From Paenibacillus sp. FSL K6-1096 (GTDB lineage Bacteria > Bacillota > Bacilli > Paenibacillales > Paenibacillaceae): 64,000 nt of DNA. This document shows, one piece after another, positions 20,756 through 28,769 of the stretch. How positions within the stretch are numbered: the first letter of the stretch is position 1; every line of letters starts with the position of its first letter. Below the pieces are notes generated by a model that was not told the DNA's origin, did not search any database, and saw nothing but the letters and a program-made list of their open reading frames with translations. The translations under genes were made by a program, and so were the position numbers. The stretch spans positions 3,472,001-3,536,000 of the forward strand of contig NZ_CP150274.1 of NCBI RefSeq assembly GCF_037977055.1, read 5' to 3'.

Positions 20756-20800
20756 TGCCCTCCCCCGATCCGTTAAGGTTGGGGGAGGGCAGTTGTGTGT
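20756..20800 (+). terminator. Terminator after the esterase gene
   Basis: CTGCCCTCCCCC (20756-20767) pairs perfectly with GGGGGAGGGCAG (20782-20793) around a 14-base loop, followed by TTGTGTGT. A very stable hairpin, although the T run is imperfect. Confidence 0.8.
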
Positions 20801-20832
20801 GATGAGGCCCGCCAACGATAAGGAGGGCAATA

Positions 20833-21597
20833 ATGGTGAATGCGATAACCGATTACTATGATTCCTATGATGAGGAGGGAAGACTGTCCCGGGATAACGG
20901 TCATCAGATCGAATGGATCACTACGATGGCCTATTTCAAAAAGCTGTTTAAGCAGGAAGCATACATTCTTGACGGCTGCGCAGGGACAGGGAATTACTCT
21001 TTTCCGCTGGCAGAATTGGGGCATAAGGTCGTAGCCGGAGATCTCGTTCCGCATCATGTAGAACTCATAAGAGAGAAGCAGAGCAAGCACCCGGTATTGG
21101 CGGATATGTATACAGGAAGCATCACAGATCTATCCCGTTTTGACAGTGAAACCTTTGATGTCGTTTTGAACATGGGAGCTTTTTACCATATCGGCACTGA
21201 ACACAGGCAGCTGGCCATGACCGAGTGCCTTCGCGTGCTGAAGCCAGGAGGGATGCTGGCAGTCTCCTATATTAACAATGCAGCCGTTTCATTATTGAGT
21301 GTAGGCGATAGATTGGGGAATATGGAAGATGTACTTACCTGGCATGCCAACCAGACGAAGGATGGTCTATTCCTACATATGTCTCCCTCGGAAATGGAAC
21401 ACATAGCAGCAGCCTATCACACAGAGATTGTAGCCCATATTGGAACAGACGGGGTCGGTTATCTGTTTGCTAAGCACATCAATGAGGCACAGCAAGAAAA
21501 TTTCGAACGCTGGCTTCAGCTTCATCTGCGGACCTGTGAAGACAAGAGTCTGCTTGGGTATAGCTTGCATGGACTGGCTATTCTGCGCAAAGCATAA
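20833..21597 (+). CDS. Class I SAM-dependent methyltransferase
   Basis: A 254-residue soluble protein. Motif I for S-adenosylmethionine is ILDGCAGTGNYSFPLAELG (about residues 45-63), motif II is VVAGDLV, and a post-motif LRVLKPGGMLAVSYI is typical of class I methyltransferases acting on small molecules. AAGGAGGG precedes the ATG. It is monocistronic and convergent with the NUDIX gene; a 51-bp repeat array lies just after its stop. The methyl acceptor cannot be inferred. Confidence 0.88.
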   Translation: MVNAITDYYDSYDEEGRLSRDNGHQIEWITTMAYFKKLFKQEAYILDGCAGTGNYSFPLAELGHKVVAGDLVPHHVELIREKQSKHPVLADMYTGSITDLSRFDSETFDVVLNMGAFYHIGTEHRQLAMTECLRVLKPGGMLAVSYINNAAVSLLSVGDRLGNMEDVLTWHANQTKDGLFLHMSPSEMEHIAAAYHTEIVAHIGTDGVGYLFAKHINEAQQENFERWLQLHLRTCEDKSLLGYSLHGLAILRKA

Positions 21598-21653
21598 AAA
21601 AACGGACCCGCCCGGCGGTAGAATTACGCTACCAGTCAAGACCGCCCATGAAC

Positions 21654-21812
21654 ACATTTGGTCCGCACGCCCTCGCAGCGCCGAATGTAGTCGGTTTTTC
21701 GATTACATTTGGCCCGCACGCCCTCGCAGCGCCGAATGTAGTCGGTTTTTCGATTACATTTGGTCCGTACGCCCAGGCAGCGCCCAATGTGGTCGGTTTT
21801 TCGATTACATTG
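21654..21812 (+). repeat. 51-bp tandem repeat array, locus A (three full units plus a partial)
   Basis: Units start with ACATTTGG at 21654, 21705, 21756 and 21807 (partial), an exact 51-bp period. Each has a conserved half around AATGTAGTCGGTTTTTCGAT, which can fold into a 10-bp stem (AATGTAGTCG with CGATTACATT, one G-T pair) with a GTTTTT loop. The GC-rich half (CCGCACGCCCTCGCAGCG) differs most in the third unit. It lies between the convergent stops of the methyltransferase and NUDIX genes. Related arrays are at 43144 and 59261. Because 51 is divisible by three, an open frame appears on the minus strand, but it has no start signal. Confidence 0.9.
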
Positions 21813-21881
21813 TGCAGACGCACTCCTCAGCAAGCAAAAGAAAGCCGCACGCTCATCGCGTGCAGCCTATCTCCGGCCCTC

Positions 21882-22361
21882 TTATGGCGTGTCAACACGC
21901 AACCACTCTCCTGGAGTCTTCTTGATGAAATGCTTCTCGACCGAAGCAAGCACGGTATCGTTTCCTGGCAAAGCAACCCTTTCGATGGCCTCATTCACCG
22001 GCAGCCATTCATAATCACTATGCTCATGATTCAGAATGACCTCTTGGGTCTCATCCACGTATCCTACGAACACTGGTGCGACGTAGATATAGTTTTCTTG
22101 TGCCGAATAGATCTGGTCGAAGGTATTGGAGGTGTAGAGAGTGACCCGGGTAATCCCCGTCTCCTCCCGAATCTCCCTCAGCGCAGCTTCCCACGCCTGT
22201 TCCCCTGCTTCAATCCCCCCGCCGATGTAGCACCAGGCATCCCTGAGTACCGAACCGGCCCGCTTCAATAACAGGACATGATGACCAGAAGGTGTATTCT
22301 TCAGCAATACTACGGCAACTCCTGTACAACGTATGGGTACTTCAACGTTCGTCTTATTCAT
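21882..22361 (-). CDS. NUDIX hydrolase
   Basis: A 159-residue protein with a complete Nudix box: GGIEAGEQAWEAALREIREE followed by TGI (about residues 47-70), holding the metal-binding RE..EE glutamates. Such enzymes hydrolyse nucleoside diphosphates linked to another group. GAGG lies close to the ATG. The substrate is unknown. Confidence 0.9.
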   Translation of the reverse strand: MNKTNVEVPIRCTGVAVVLLKNTPSGHHVLLLKRAGSVLRDAWCYIGGGIEAGEQAWEAALREIREETGITRVTLYTSNTFDQIYSAQENYIYVAPVFVGYVDETQEVILNHEHSDYEWLPVNEAIERVALPGNDTVLASVEKHFIKKTPGEWLRVDTP

Positions 22362-22392
22362 GATTGATCCTCTCCGCTACAATTTCTCCGCT

Positions 22393-22812
22393 CTACCCAA
22401 GCTCGGTATAGATCTGGAAGGTCACCCCGAACTTGTCGGTCAGATCGCCGAAGCCGGGGCTGAACGGCTCCTCCCGAAACGGCATGTTGACCTCCCCGCC
22501 CTCTTGAAGGGCATCAAAAATTCTCTGCGACTCCTCCACACTATCCGTAGTAACGCAGATTGTTACCCGCTTCCCGCTCTGTATCGGCGTTCCGCCGGGA
22601 GCATCCGAGAACATCAGCTCCGTGCCGCCCACCTGCACCTTGGCATGAGCCACCAGGCTGCGCATCGCATCCGGGAACGTGTCCGGGAGGTCCGGCATAT
22701 CACCGTACGTCAGGAGGGAGAGGACTTCAGCCCCCATCACCTGTCCATAGAACTGAATAGCCTCCTGCGTGCGCCCCTCCAGGGTGATGTAGGGAGTAAG
22801 CTTGATTGTCAT
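22393..22812 (-). CDS. VOC-family protein (PhnB/YjdN-like)
   Basis: A 139-residue protein with the PhnB-type pattern: LTPYITLEGRTQEAIQFYGQ at the N-terminus, ELMFSDAPGG in the middle and PFSPGFGDLTDKFGVTFQI at the C-terminus. The fold is a paired beta-alpha-beta (glyoxalase/bleomycin-resistance) module; the reaction is unknown. It has AAGGAGG before the ATG and lies 75 bases downstream of a SnoaL-tailed sigma factor, a common pairing for such sigma factors, so they may be co-transcribed. A second, divergent homologue is at 32759. Confidence 0.85.
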   Translation of the reverse strand: MTIKLTPYITLEGRTQEAIQFYGQVMGAEVLSLLTYGDMPDLPDTFPDAMRSLVAHAKVQVGGTELMFSDAPGGTPIQSGKRVTICVTTDSVEESQRIFDALQEGGEVNMPFREEPFSPGFGDLTDKFGVTFQIYTELG

Positions 22813-22887
22813 TGATTGTTCCTCCTTGAGTTCGGAATGGTCTCGCTTGTGTGATTCATTAGTATAGACGAACCGGCGCCAGCAGAA

Positions 22888-23859
22888 TCATCGGTAGGCC
22901 GGCAATCCGAAGTGATGAAATAATTCAGCGTCTATAAAATGATGCACATGCGCGATTCCACCCCGCCCCGTCTCAAGCACATGAATCGCCCACGGGACAA
23001 GCAATCCGTCCTTCCCGGCAGGAACATACTGGGCAAACGCGGGCCGGTTCCCGTTCACCTGAACAGGGACCATCCGCGAGCCCACGCAGTGGCTGCGTGT
23101 AGTCTGGTAGAAGGCTGCGAGATCCGCACTGCCTTGCACCCACATCGTAAATGGCGGCATCGACAGGCTCGCATTCTCCTGGAATAAGGCTAGTAACGCA
23201 TCAATGTTGTATTGCTCAAAAGCCTCCACGTACCGGGCAATCAGCCCCTCGTCCACTTCATCAACCTCAGGCTGCAAGGCCTCGGACCGGAGCTGCGCCT
23301 TGGCCATCGTTGCCCGCGCCCGCTGCATGGCACTGTTCACCGCCGCCACAGTCATCTCCAGTGCTCCAGCGGTCTCAGCCGCTGACCACCGGAACACCTC
23401 CTGCAGAATCAGCACGGCACGCTGGCGGGGCGGCAGTAGCTGAAGCAGCGCAATGAACGACAACCGCAGAGTCTCGCGGCTGATCAGGATATGGGACGGG
23501 TCGTCTACAGAACCTGGAGCCGGCCAGATCCAGGAATTCCGGGGCAGACTCTCCTTAGGCTCTGCAACCACAGCAGCCGGTTCGGAGAGGTCCATCGGCA
23601 GCGCCCGCCGCTTGGCGCTCCTCAGCCGGTCAAGACAGACATTGGTGGCAATCCGGTACACCCAGGCTCTGAGGGAAGCCTGCTGCCTCATCTGCTCCCG
23701 GTGCTGCCAGGCCCGGATCATCGTATCCTGGACGGCATCCTCCGCCTCGAAGATGGAGCCCATCATCCGGTAACAATACCCGGTAAGCTCCGGGCGCAGC
23801 TCCTCCAGTCCATCCGGGGCTTCATTGCTAGAGTCCATTTTCAGCATATCCTCCTTCAT
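22888..23859 (-). CDS. Sigma-70 family factor with C-terminal SnoaL-like domain
   Basis: A 323-residue protein. Region 2 includes YCYRMMGSIFEAEDAVQDTM and WVYRIATNVCLDRLRS; region 4 includes LPPRQRAVLILQEVFRWSAA and a VAAVNSAMQRARATM helix. A C-terminal SnoaL/NTF2-like domain starts near residue 205 (GLIARYVEAFEQYNIDALLA). In this sigma group the extra domain replaces a separate anti-sigma factor as an internal regulator. The ATG at 23859 overlaps the ankyrin gene stop (ATGA). A second ATG at 23838, 11 bases after AAGGAGG, is the better initiation site by ribosome binding. It is followed by a VOC gene. Confidence 0.88.
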   Translation of the reverse strand: MKEDMLKMDSSNEAPDGLEELRPELTGYCYRMMGSIFEAEDAVQDTMIRAWQHREQMRQQASLRAWVYRIATNVCLDRLRSAKRRALPMDLSEPAAVVAEPKESLPRNSWIWPAPGSVDDPSHILISRETLRLSFIALLQLLPPRQRAVLILQEVFRWSAAETAGALEMTVAAVNSAMQRARATMAKAQLRSEALQPEVDEVDEGLIARYVEAFEQYNIDALLALFQENASLSMPPFTMWVQGSADLAAFYQTTRSHCVGSRMVPVQVNGNRPAFAQYVPAGKDGLLVPWAIHVLETGRGGIAHVHHFIDAELFHHFGLPAYR

Positions 23860-24944
23860 ACCCCGTCCAGCTCTCCCTCCATGAACTGTATGAGGTAGCG
23901 TTCAGGCTGCTCAAGAAATTCCGGGAAGCTGCACAGATCCGCATACGTCTGATGCTCCAGGTCATAGCAGCCGAGCTGCCCCTTCTTCTGCGGATTCCAG
24001 ACCAGCACCAGAGCAGAATAATTGTCGATATCGGCGGAGAGACGCAGCAGCTTACGCCGGCCGGCCTTCATCTCTATCGTGTCAGTCAAGCTGAAGAAGT
24101 CGATATATCCGATCTCATATTCATTGGGGACAAGCGTCAGGCGCAGCTCGCCGCCTGTAAGAAACTCGACCAGTTCATCCGGCAGTTTATATTTGGCCAG
24201 CTCATATTTCTTGTTCGCCACATTATGAACATCCGGCGGCTCCAGCGATTTCAGGTATTCCGCCATGGCGGTATGCCTGCCGCTGACCGCAATCGTATAC
24301 GGCCGCTCGCCGTCCTTCTCCGCTATCGTAAGGTCCGCGCCGCGTTCCACCAGGAAGCGGACCATGTTCAGATTCCCCATCCGGGCAGCCGCCGTCAGCG
24401 GTGTCGCCCCGTATGGATAGACCATATCCGGCTTGTTATAGTTGATATCCACGCCCTGATCCAGCAGATAGGTAAGTGTCTTCAGATCATGGTCCGATAC
24501 GGCTTGCCGCAGCACAGCTCCGGCATGCTGGCGGATATCCAGGCCCAGCTCATGGATCAGCGGGATATTCTTTTTGTTGCCATAGTAGGCCTGTGAATAA
24601 GCGCCCGATCCCGTGCGGCTGAGCAGGTCCAGCTTCGCGCCCTGTGCGGCAAGGTAACGTACCAGCTCCTCCTTGCCATAACGGACCGCACGCAGGAAGG
24701 CCGGATTCTGGGGGACATTCAGGTTCGCGCCATGCTCCACCAGCAGCTTCACCGCCTCTGTCTGCTGCGAGATGATCGCCAGATCGAGCGGACTGAGCGT
24801 GGTATGCCTGCTAAGCTCTAATCCCGCTTCAATATCCCAACCCGCAGCAATCGCAGCCTGCAAGGCGGGAACATCCCCCTGATAGATCTGCATCGCCCGC
24901 TCCGGCAGCACCTCGAACTTCCCAATGTCCTTCAGGACAATCAT
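23856..24944 (-). CDS. Ankyrin-repeat protein with SMI1/KNR4-like C-terminal region
   Basis: A 362-residue soluble protein. Ankyrin repeats fill about residues 20-245 (TLSPLDLAIISQQTEAVKLL, VEHGANLN, ATPLTAAARMGNLNMVRFLV, ERGADL). The C-terminal 110 residues (DELVEFLTGGELRLTL, then DIDNYSALVLVWNPQKKGQL) look like an SMI1/KNR4-type module. GGAGGAG precedes the ATG. It sits in a run of SMI1/KNR4 genes and ends overlapping the sigma factor start. Such proteins are often immunity partners of contact-dependent toxins; no toxin is visible here. Confidence 0.8.
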   Translation of the reverse strand: MIVLKDIGKFEVLPERAMQIYQGDVPALQAAIAAGWDIEAGLELSRHTTLSPLDLAIISQQTEAVKLLVEHGANLNVPQNPAFLRAVRYGKEELVRYLAAQGAKLDLLSRTGSGAYSQAYYGNKKNIPLIHELGLDIRQHAGAVLRQAVSDHDLKTLTYLLDQGVDINYNKPDMVYPYGATPLTAAARMGNLNMVRFLVERGADLTIAEKDGERPYTIAVSGRHTAMAEYLKSLEPPDVHNVANKKYELAKYKLPDELVEFLTGGELRLTLVPNEYEIGYIDFFSLTDTIEMKAGRRKLLRLSADIDNYSALVLVWNPQKKGQLGCYDLEHQTYADLCSFPEFLEQPERYLIQFMEGELDGV

Positions 24945-24963
24945 CCGCTCTCCTCCTTATTCT

Positions 24964-25704
24964 TTAATCCTCAGGATACAGCTCGCAGCCCTTCGACAGG
25001 AGCCACTCCTTCATCCTGGCGGATACCTGCCCGGCAGCCTGTTCAAAGAAGACGGCCACCTCCTGCCCATTCGCCAGGTTCAGGCGGATATAGCCGCCCA
25101 GCTCCCGGTAGAACAGGCAGCAGATATACGGATTCTCGATGAAGAGATCCGGCGGAAATTCATCCCTGCACATGGCGGCCAGCTCTGTGAGATTCACCCT
25201 TCCCTGCCTTGGCGGCATCCGCAGAAAGAAATGCTGGCGCGTCCCGGTCCACGGCTCATAATAGGCACTCTCCTCCTGCTCCCGCCCATACATCTTACGG
25301 TAGATGCCATCCAGAATCAGAGCATAGCTTCCTTCCTCCTGTCCCCCGGGTGGCAGCGGAATCACTTGAATCTGCTCCGCATGACGGGGCAGCCACAACA
25401 GCCCGTCCACCCCGGGATAGACCGCCAGGAAATCACCGTCCACAGTGGTCCCGATAGCCGTACACTCCCCAATCTGCTGCTCTGTTATTGGACTGTCGTC
25501 ATCATGCTCCCATAACCCGTATCCGGCAAAAGGCCGCAGCACCTCCGGGTCAGGCAGCTGCACATTCATCCACCCGCGGTAGGTCCCTTCGCCATACTGC
25601 TGCAAGAACTGGAGATATGTCTGCGGATAGAGGCCGGTGTTCTCAGCTTCGAGCTGCTGCCTGTGAACCTCTGACAGCCCTACAGGCTCAGATACGATAT
25701 ACAT
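24964..25704 (-). CDS. SMI1/KNR4-family protein
   Basis: A 246-residue soluble protein with the N-terminal family pattern (LYPQTYLQFLQQYGEGTYRG) and a long middle domain with tryptophans (YGLWEHDDD, GLLWLPRHAEQIQV). The C-terminus has LGGYIRLNLANGQEVAVFFE. It begins 19 bases... downstream of nothing else in this run and ends 19 bases before the ankyrin gene, so the two are likely cotranscribed. GGAGGG lies six bases before the ATG. In polymorphic toxin systems this superfamily supplies immunity proteins; that role is inferred, not shown. Confidence 0.75.
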   Translation of the reverse strand: MYIVSEPVGLSEVHRQQLEAENTGLYPQTYLQFLQQYGEGTYRGWMNVQLPDPEVLRPFAGYGLWEHDDDSPITEQQIGECTAIGTTVDGDFLAVYPGVDGLLWLPRHAEQIQVIPLPPGGQEEGSYALILDGIYRKMYGREQEESAYYEPWTGTRQHFFLRMPPRQGRVNLTELAAMCRDEFPPDLFIENPYICCLFYRELGGYIRLNLANGQEVAVFFEQAAGQVSARMKEWLLSKGCELYPED

Positions 25705-25812
25705 TTATCATTCCCTCCGGTTTCCTGTGCAGGTTATTGGTCAATTACCTAGTCTACGCTGCCTTCGCAATCTCCGCCGCCAGCCGCTGTACTTCCTGTG
25801 CCGCATTCATGG

Positions 25813-26271
25813 CTATCTTCGCTCGTCGATCAGTTGTTCCAGGAATCCAGCGAACGTCGGGGCGTATTCCTCAATCAGATCATTCATCAGGTCATAACGC
25901 ATGACCGGAAATTCTCCCTGTTCATCAGGGGCAGAGGTATCGAAGTAATACAGCTCATCGCTGTCCGGCACGAACAGGTCCAGCCGGTGCGGAAACCGGC
26001 TGACCCACCAATCCTCCGCCAGGTTCAGCCGGTGGATATACAGCAGATCCCAGTCGGTATACTCCCTATCCTCGGGAGCAACCAGCGTCAGAATCTGCCC
26101 GTCCCCCAGGCTCCCACCCCCATAACGGGCAAGCCACCAGCGGTAGGACGGCGGCAGCTTGAAGCCTAATTCCTCCTCGGCTTCGGCAATCCAGCTCTCC
26201 TCGGCCTCATGGCCCGGAAACCACCGGACCGGGGAAGGCTTGCTTAATAACTCTGTCAGACGCTCATACAT
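25813..26271 (-). CDS. SMI1/KNR4-family protein
   Basis: A 152-residue protein with the classic SMI1/KNR4 opening: AEEELGFKLPPSYRWWLARY followed by GGGSLGDGQILTLV, then DWWVSRFPHRLDLFVPDSDE and a YDLMNDLIEEYAPTFAGFLE end. This is the best family match in the local run. The ATG follows GGGGAG. It is 108 bases upstream of the next SMI1-like gene and may be an orphan immunity gene. Confidence 0.88.
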   Translation of the reverse strand: MYERLTELLSKPSPVRWFPGHEAEESWIAEAEEELGFKLPPSYRWWLARYGGGSLGDGQILTLVAPEDREYTDWDLLYIHRLNLAEDWWVSRFPHRLDLFVPDSDELYYFDTSAPDEQGEFPVMRYDLMNDLIEEYAPTFAGFLEQLIDERR

Positions 26272-26303
26272 ACGTGTACTCCCCGCTCCCTGATAAGGGA
26301 TGA

Positions 26304-26492
26304 TTATAGATAGTCAGGATGGACGGCAGCTGGCGCATCATCATTCATACGCAGCAGAATATACTCGGTCTCTTCCAGCCAGTTATTGGCCAGCATCCAG
26401 CTTTTTAGCTGTTCCAGCAGCTCGGCTTGGGGCGGTTGTATCGGCTTACTTGGTATATTTAGATACGGATTCTGCCCGCTGTATTTTAGCAT
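26304..26492 (-). CDS. Small hypothetical protein, 62 residues
   Basis: Starts six bases after the stop of the upstream gene, so translation may be coupled. The sequence has an amphipathic helix (QAELLEQLKSWMLANNWLEE) and no membrane segment. I do not recognise it. It could be a genuine small protein of the immunity-like run or the remains of a longer gene. Its weak ribosome binding site lowers confidence. Confidence 0.4.
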   Translation of the reverse strand: MLKYSGQNPYLNIPSKPIQPPQAELLEQLKSWMLANNWLEETEYILLRMNDDAPAAVHPDYL

Positions 26493-26498
26493 CTGCTT

Positions 26499-27071
26499 CT
26501 ACCATTCATAGGCAACAAAGCGTGCTCTGAGCGTCTCTTCGTACGGTAGCCATTCCGCATCGCTCCATAGAGTCATTCCGGTGATTCCGGACAGCTGCTC
26601 CACCGCTCGCTCCGGGCTGGTAAGGCTAGTGAATTCATTGAACTCTTCAGCGCCTATCCCGAGCACCTGCCGGATGTAATCGTTATCTATTTGCTCTTCA
26701 CGGAGCTGCCCGTATTCCTCCCGGGTCCACGGCTCACAGAAGATTCGTTCGGCCCGGAGCTCCCCCTGCTCAAAGAACGACAGCTCGAATAGTTCCTCAT
26801 CCATATAACCCGCTGTCATCACCGGCGCTTCCAGCAGCCCGGACAACGTTCTGCCTGCCTTTTTCACCGTACCCCATACAAAATAATCGTGAAGCACGCT
26901 GATCCAGTACTCATTACTCTGGCTTACATAGATAACGGCCTTATGCTCTGGAGCTTCAGGATCGGAGTAACCTAGTACTGCGCCATGCTTCTTGGTCAGC
27001 TGTTGTAAGGCATGAAGTGTCTTCTCCAGGTCACCTGACTTGATATGCAGATTTGCAAACGATCTTCCCAC
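26499..27071 (-). CDS. Hypothetical soluble protein
   Basis: About 190 residues. I chose the GTG at 27071 because AAAGGAGG lies 11 bases upstream; the reading frame extends to an ATG at 27125 that has no ribosome binding site. It is soluble and acidic, with segments GDLEKTLHALQQLTKKHGAV, YVSQSNEYWISVLHDYFVWG and TGMTLWSDAEWLPYEETLRA. Its size, acidity and position at the head of an SMI1/KNR4 run suggest another immunity-like protein, but I recognise no family. Confidence 0.6.
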   Translation of the reverse strand: MGRSFANLHIKSGDLEKTLHALQQLTKKHGAVLGYSDPEAPEHKAVIYVSQSNEYWISVLHDYFVWGTVKKAGRTLSGLLEAPVMTAGYMDEELFELSFFEQGELRAERIFCEPWTREEYGQLREEQIDNDYIRQVLGIGAEEFNEFTSLTSPERAVEQLSGITGMTLWSDAEWLPYEETLRARFVAYEW

Positions 27072-27266
27072 GGGATGGACGGCCTCCTTTGATGGCTTGT
27101 GTATTGCGGCTTGGCATACTAGCATATAAACTAGATTCCATTTATTTTACCAAATTAATGCAAGCTATTGAAAGCCAGCGCTAGGTTTGTAGAATTCATA
27201 TAGGATGTGTCTAAGAATTTGGCTGCATGATATATTATTCCTGAAAGGTAATGGGAGGTGTTGGCA

Positions 27267-27542
27267 TTGAACGAACCTGTATTGAAAAAGGCTATGGATA
27301 CGCTAGAATTTCTTAGTCAAGATGACGAAGCTCGCAGAATGTATGAGGATAGGCAGAAATACCTGCATGACGAGGCCTCCATGATTGAAGGCGCTCTTGC
27401 CGAAGGCCAAGCTCGTGGTGAGCGGAGAAAGGCTGTTCAAATGGCCACAGAGCTTCTTGCTCATGGCGTAGATATTTCCATAATAGCTAAGGCATCAGGA
27501 TTGACAGAATCTGAAATTCTAGATATTAAGAAAGCCCGTTAA
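27267..27542 (+). pseudogene. C-terminal remnant of an Rpn-family nuclease/transposase
   Basis: A short frame of about 91 codons from a TTG with GGGAGG eight bases upstream. Its sequence (TLEFLSQDDEARRMYEDRQK, IEGALAEGQARGERRKA, then ELLAHGVDISIIAKASGLTE) matches the C-terminal helical part of Rpn/YhgA-type recombination-promoting nucleases. The PD-(D/E)xK catalytic domain that should precede it, about 200 residues, is absent. Either the 5' part was deleted or this is a stand-alone internal product, as some rpn genes make. A terminator follows at once. Confidence 0.65.
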
Positions 27543-27553
27543 AATAACTACTC

Positions 27554-27592
27554 AAAAAAGAGACGGTTCCAATTAACCGTCTCTTTTTAATT
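27554..27592. terminator. Bidirectional terminator
   Basis: AAAAAAGAGACGGTT (27554-27568) pairs with AACCGTCTCTTTTT (27574-27588) around five bases. The A and T tracts on both sides let it serve the Rpn remnant (plus) and the convergent reductase gene (minus). Confidence 0.92.
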
Positions 27593-27606
27593 TTCCCTCC
27601 GTCACT

Positions 27607-28653
27607 TCATCTTCTCATCTGATCCTTAATAATACTCAACATACATTCACCCGTAGCGACAATAGCCTCCTCAGCAGGACGCGGGTTCCAGCCGAGCAGA
27701 CGTTTGGCCTTCGCGTTACTCGTTGACATGTCCTGGCCCAGAAGGGTGGCTATCATTCTCAGCTTGGGATTGAACAGCGCGGCAGCGCGGACAAGCAGGT
27801 TGGGGAGCTCTTTTGTAGGCACATGTTCTGCATCCTGCCCCAGGTGCTTCCGCAGAATCCTGGCAATTTCCAGTGTAGAGAGATTCTCGGCACTGGAAGC
27901 GATGAACCGCTCGCCGCTCGCCTCAGGCCGCTCCATCGCCAGGATATGCAGTGCAGCCACATCCCGGACATCTACATAGTCGGAATAGATTTTGGGGACG
28001 GACTTCAGCTTGCCCTCCAGCATGTTGCGGACAATCTCGTTCGAGTGAGAGTAATCCTTGCCCAGAATGGGTCCCATCACACCGACGGGATTAACTGTGG
28101 ACAGCTCCAGCCCTCTGCCTTCCTGGCGGATGAACTCCCAGGCTGCTTGTTCAGCGAGGGTCTTGGATTTTTGATAGGGATGGATGTTCGCGTCTGTATT
28201 GGACCAGTCCTCTTCGGTATACGGGCCCACATGCTGCTTATGTCCCACTCCAATGGCTCCGAAGGCAGAGGTTAGGACCACCCGTTTGACCCCCGCCTCA
28301 CGCGCTGCCCTTAGCACCCGCAGCACCCCCTCACGCGCCGGCTGGATCATTTCATTCTCGTCTTTATATATCCTGTTAGGTGTGGGAGAAGCGACATGAA
28401 TGACGTAATCCGCCCCCTTTACCGCCTGATTCCAGTTTTTATCCGAAGTCAGATCGGCCTCTACAAACGACAAGTCCGCTATATGCGTCACTCCGCCCGC
28501 CATCACCATGGCCTTCACCTCATCTTGTCTGCCCATCGACCGAAGGGTTGCCCGCACATGATAATTCTTCTCCAGTAATTGCACAATAATATGAACAGCG
28601 ATGAATCCCGAGCCTCCGGTAACCAGCACTACGGGCTTGTTAAGCTCTGCCAT
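27607..28653 (-). CDS. NAD(P)-dependent epimerase/reductase (extended SDR)
   Basis: About 348 residues. The Rossmann motif is VVLVTGGSGFIAVHIIVQLL (near residue 10) and the active-site tyrosine and lysine are in YQKSKTLAEQAAWEF. The DYVIHVASPTP segment is typical of dihydroflavonol reductase/cinnamyl-alcohol-like aldehyde reductases. GGAGGGGG precedes the ATG at 28653. It is divergent from a TetR-type regulator that probably controls it. The substrate, likely an aldehyde or ketone, is unknown. Confidence 0.87.
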   Translation of the reverse strand: MAELNKPVVLVTGGSGFIAVHIIVQLLEKNYHVRATLRSMGRQDEVKAMVMAGGVTHIADLSFVEADLTSDKNWNQAVKGADYVIHVASPTPNRIYKDENEMIQPAREGVLRVLRAAREAGVKRVVLTSAFGAIGVGHKQHVGPYTEEDWSNTDANIHPYQKSKTLAEQAAWEFIRQEGRGLELSTVNPVGVMGPILGKDYSHSNEIVRNMLEGKLKSVPKIYSDYVDVRDVAALHILAMERPEASGERFIASSAENLSTLEIARILRKHLGQDAEHVPTKELPNLLVRAAALFNPKLRMIATLLGQDMSTSNAKAKRLLGWNPRPAEEAIVATGECMLSIIKDQMRR

Positions 28654-28676
28654 AATCAATTCCCCCTCCAGTAGAC

Positions 28677-28706
28677 GTTACACCTGTAACTGTTTTACCC
28701 TATAAT
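28677..28706 (+). promoter_or_regulatory. Promoter and imperfect palindrome between reductase and TetR gene
   Basis: GTTACACCTGTAAC (28677-28690) is a near-palindrome with GTTAC/GTAAC arms. It contains the -35-like TTACAC, 17 bases upstream of a perfect TATAAT (28701-28706). The overlap suits repression by the TetR-type product. Confidence 0.55.
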
Positions 28707-28769
28707 AAGACTGGAACCGATCACCATCAAGACGTTAACAGGCATATGTGACAGAATGGAGGAAGTGTA

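Noticed and set aside
21629..21833. Minus-strand frames of about 64 codons over repeat locus A
   Set aside because: They come from the 51-base period; no ribosome binding site, and related arrays shift frame.
25754..25810. An 18-residue frame (MNAAQEVQRLAAEIAKAA) between two SMI1-like genes
   Set aside because: Too short and without a clear ribosome binding site; perhaps a leftover of a lost gene.
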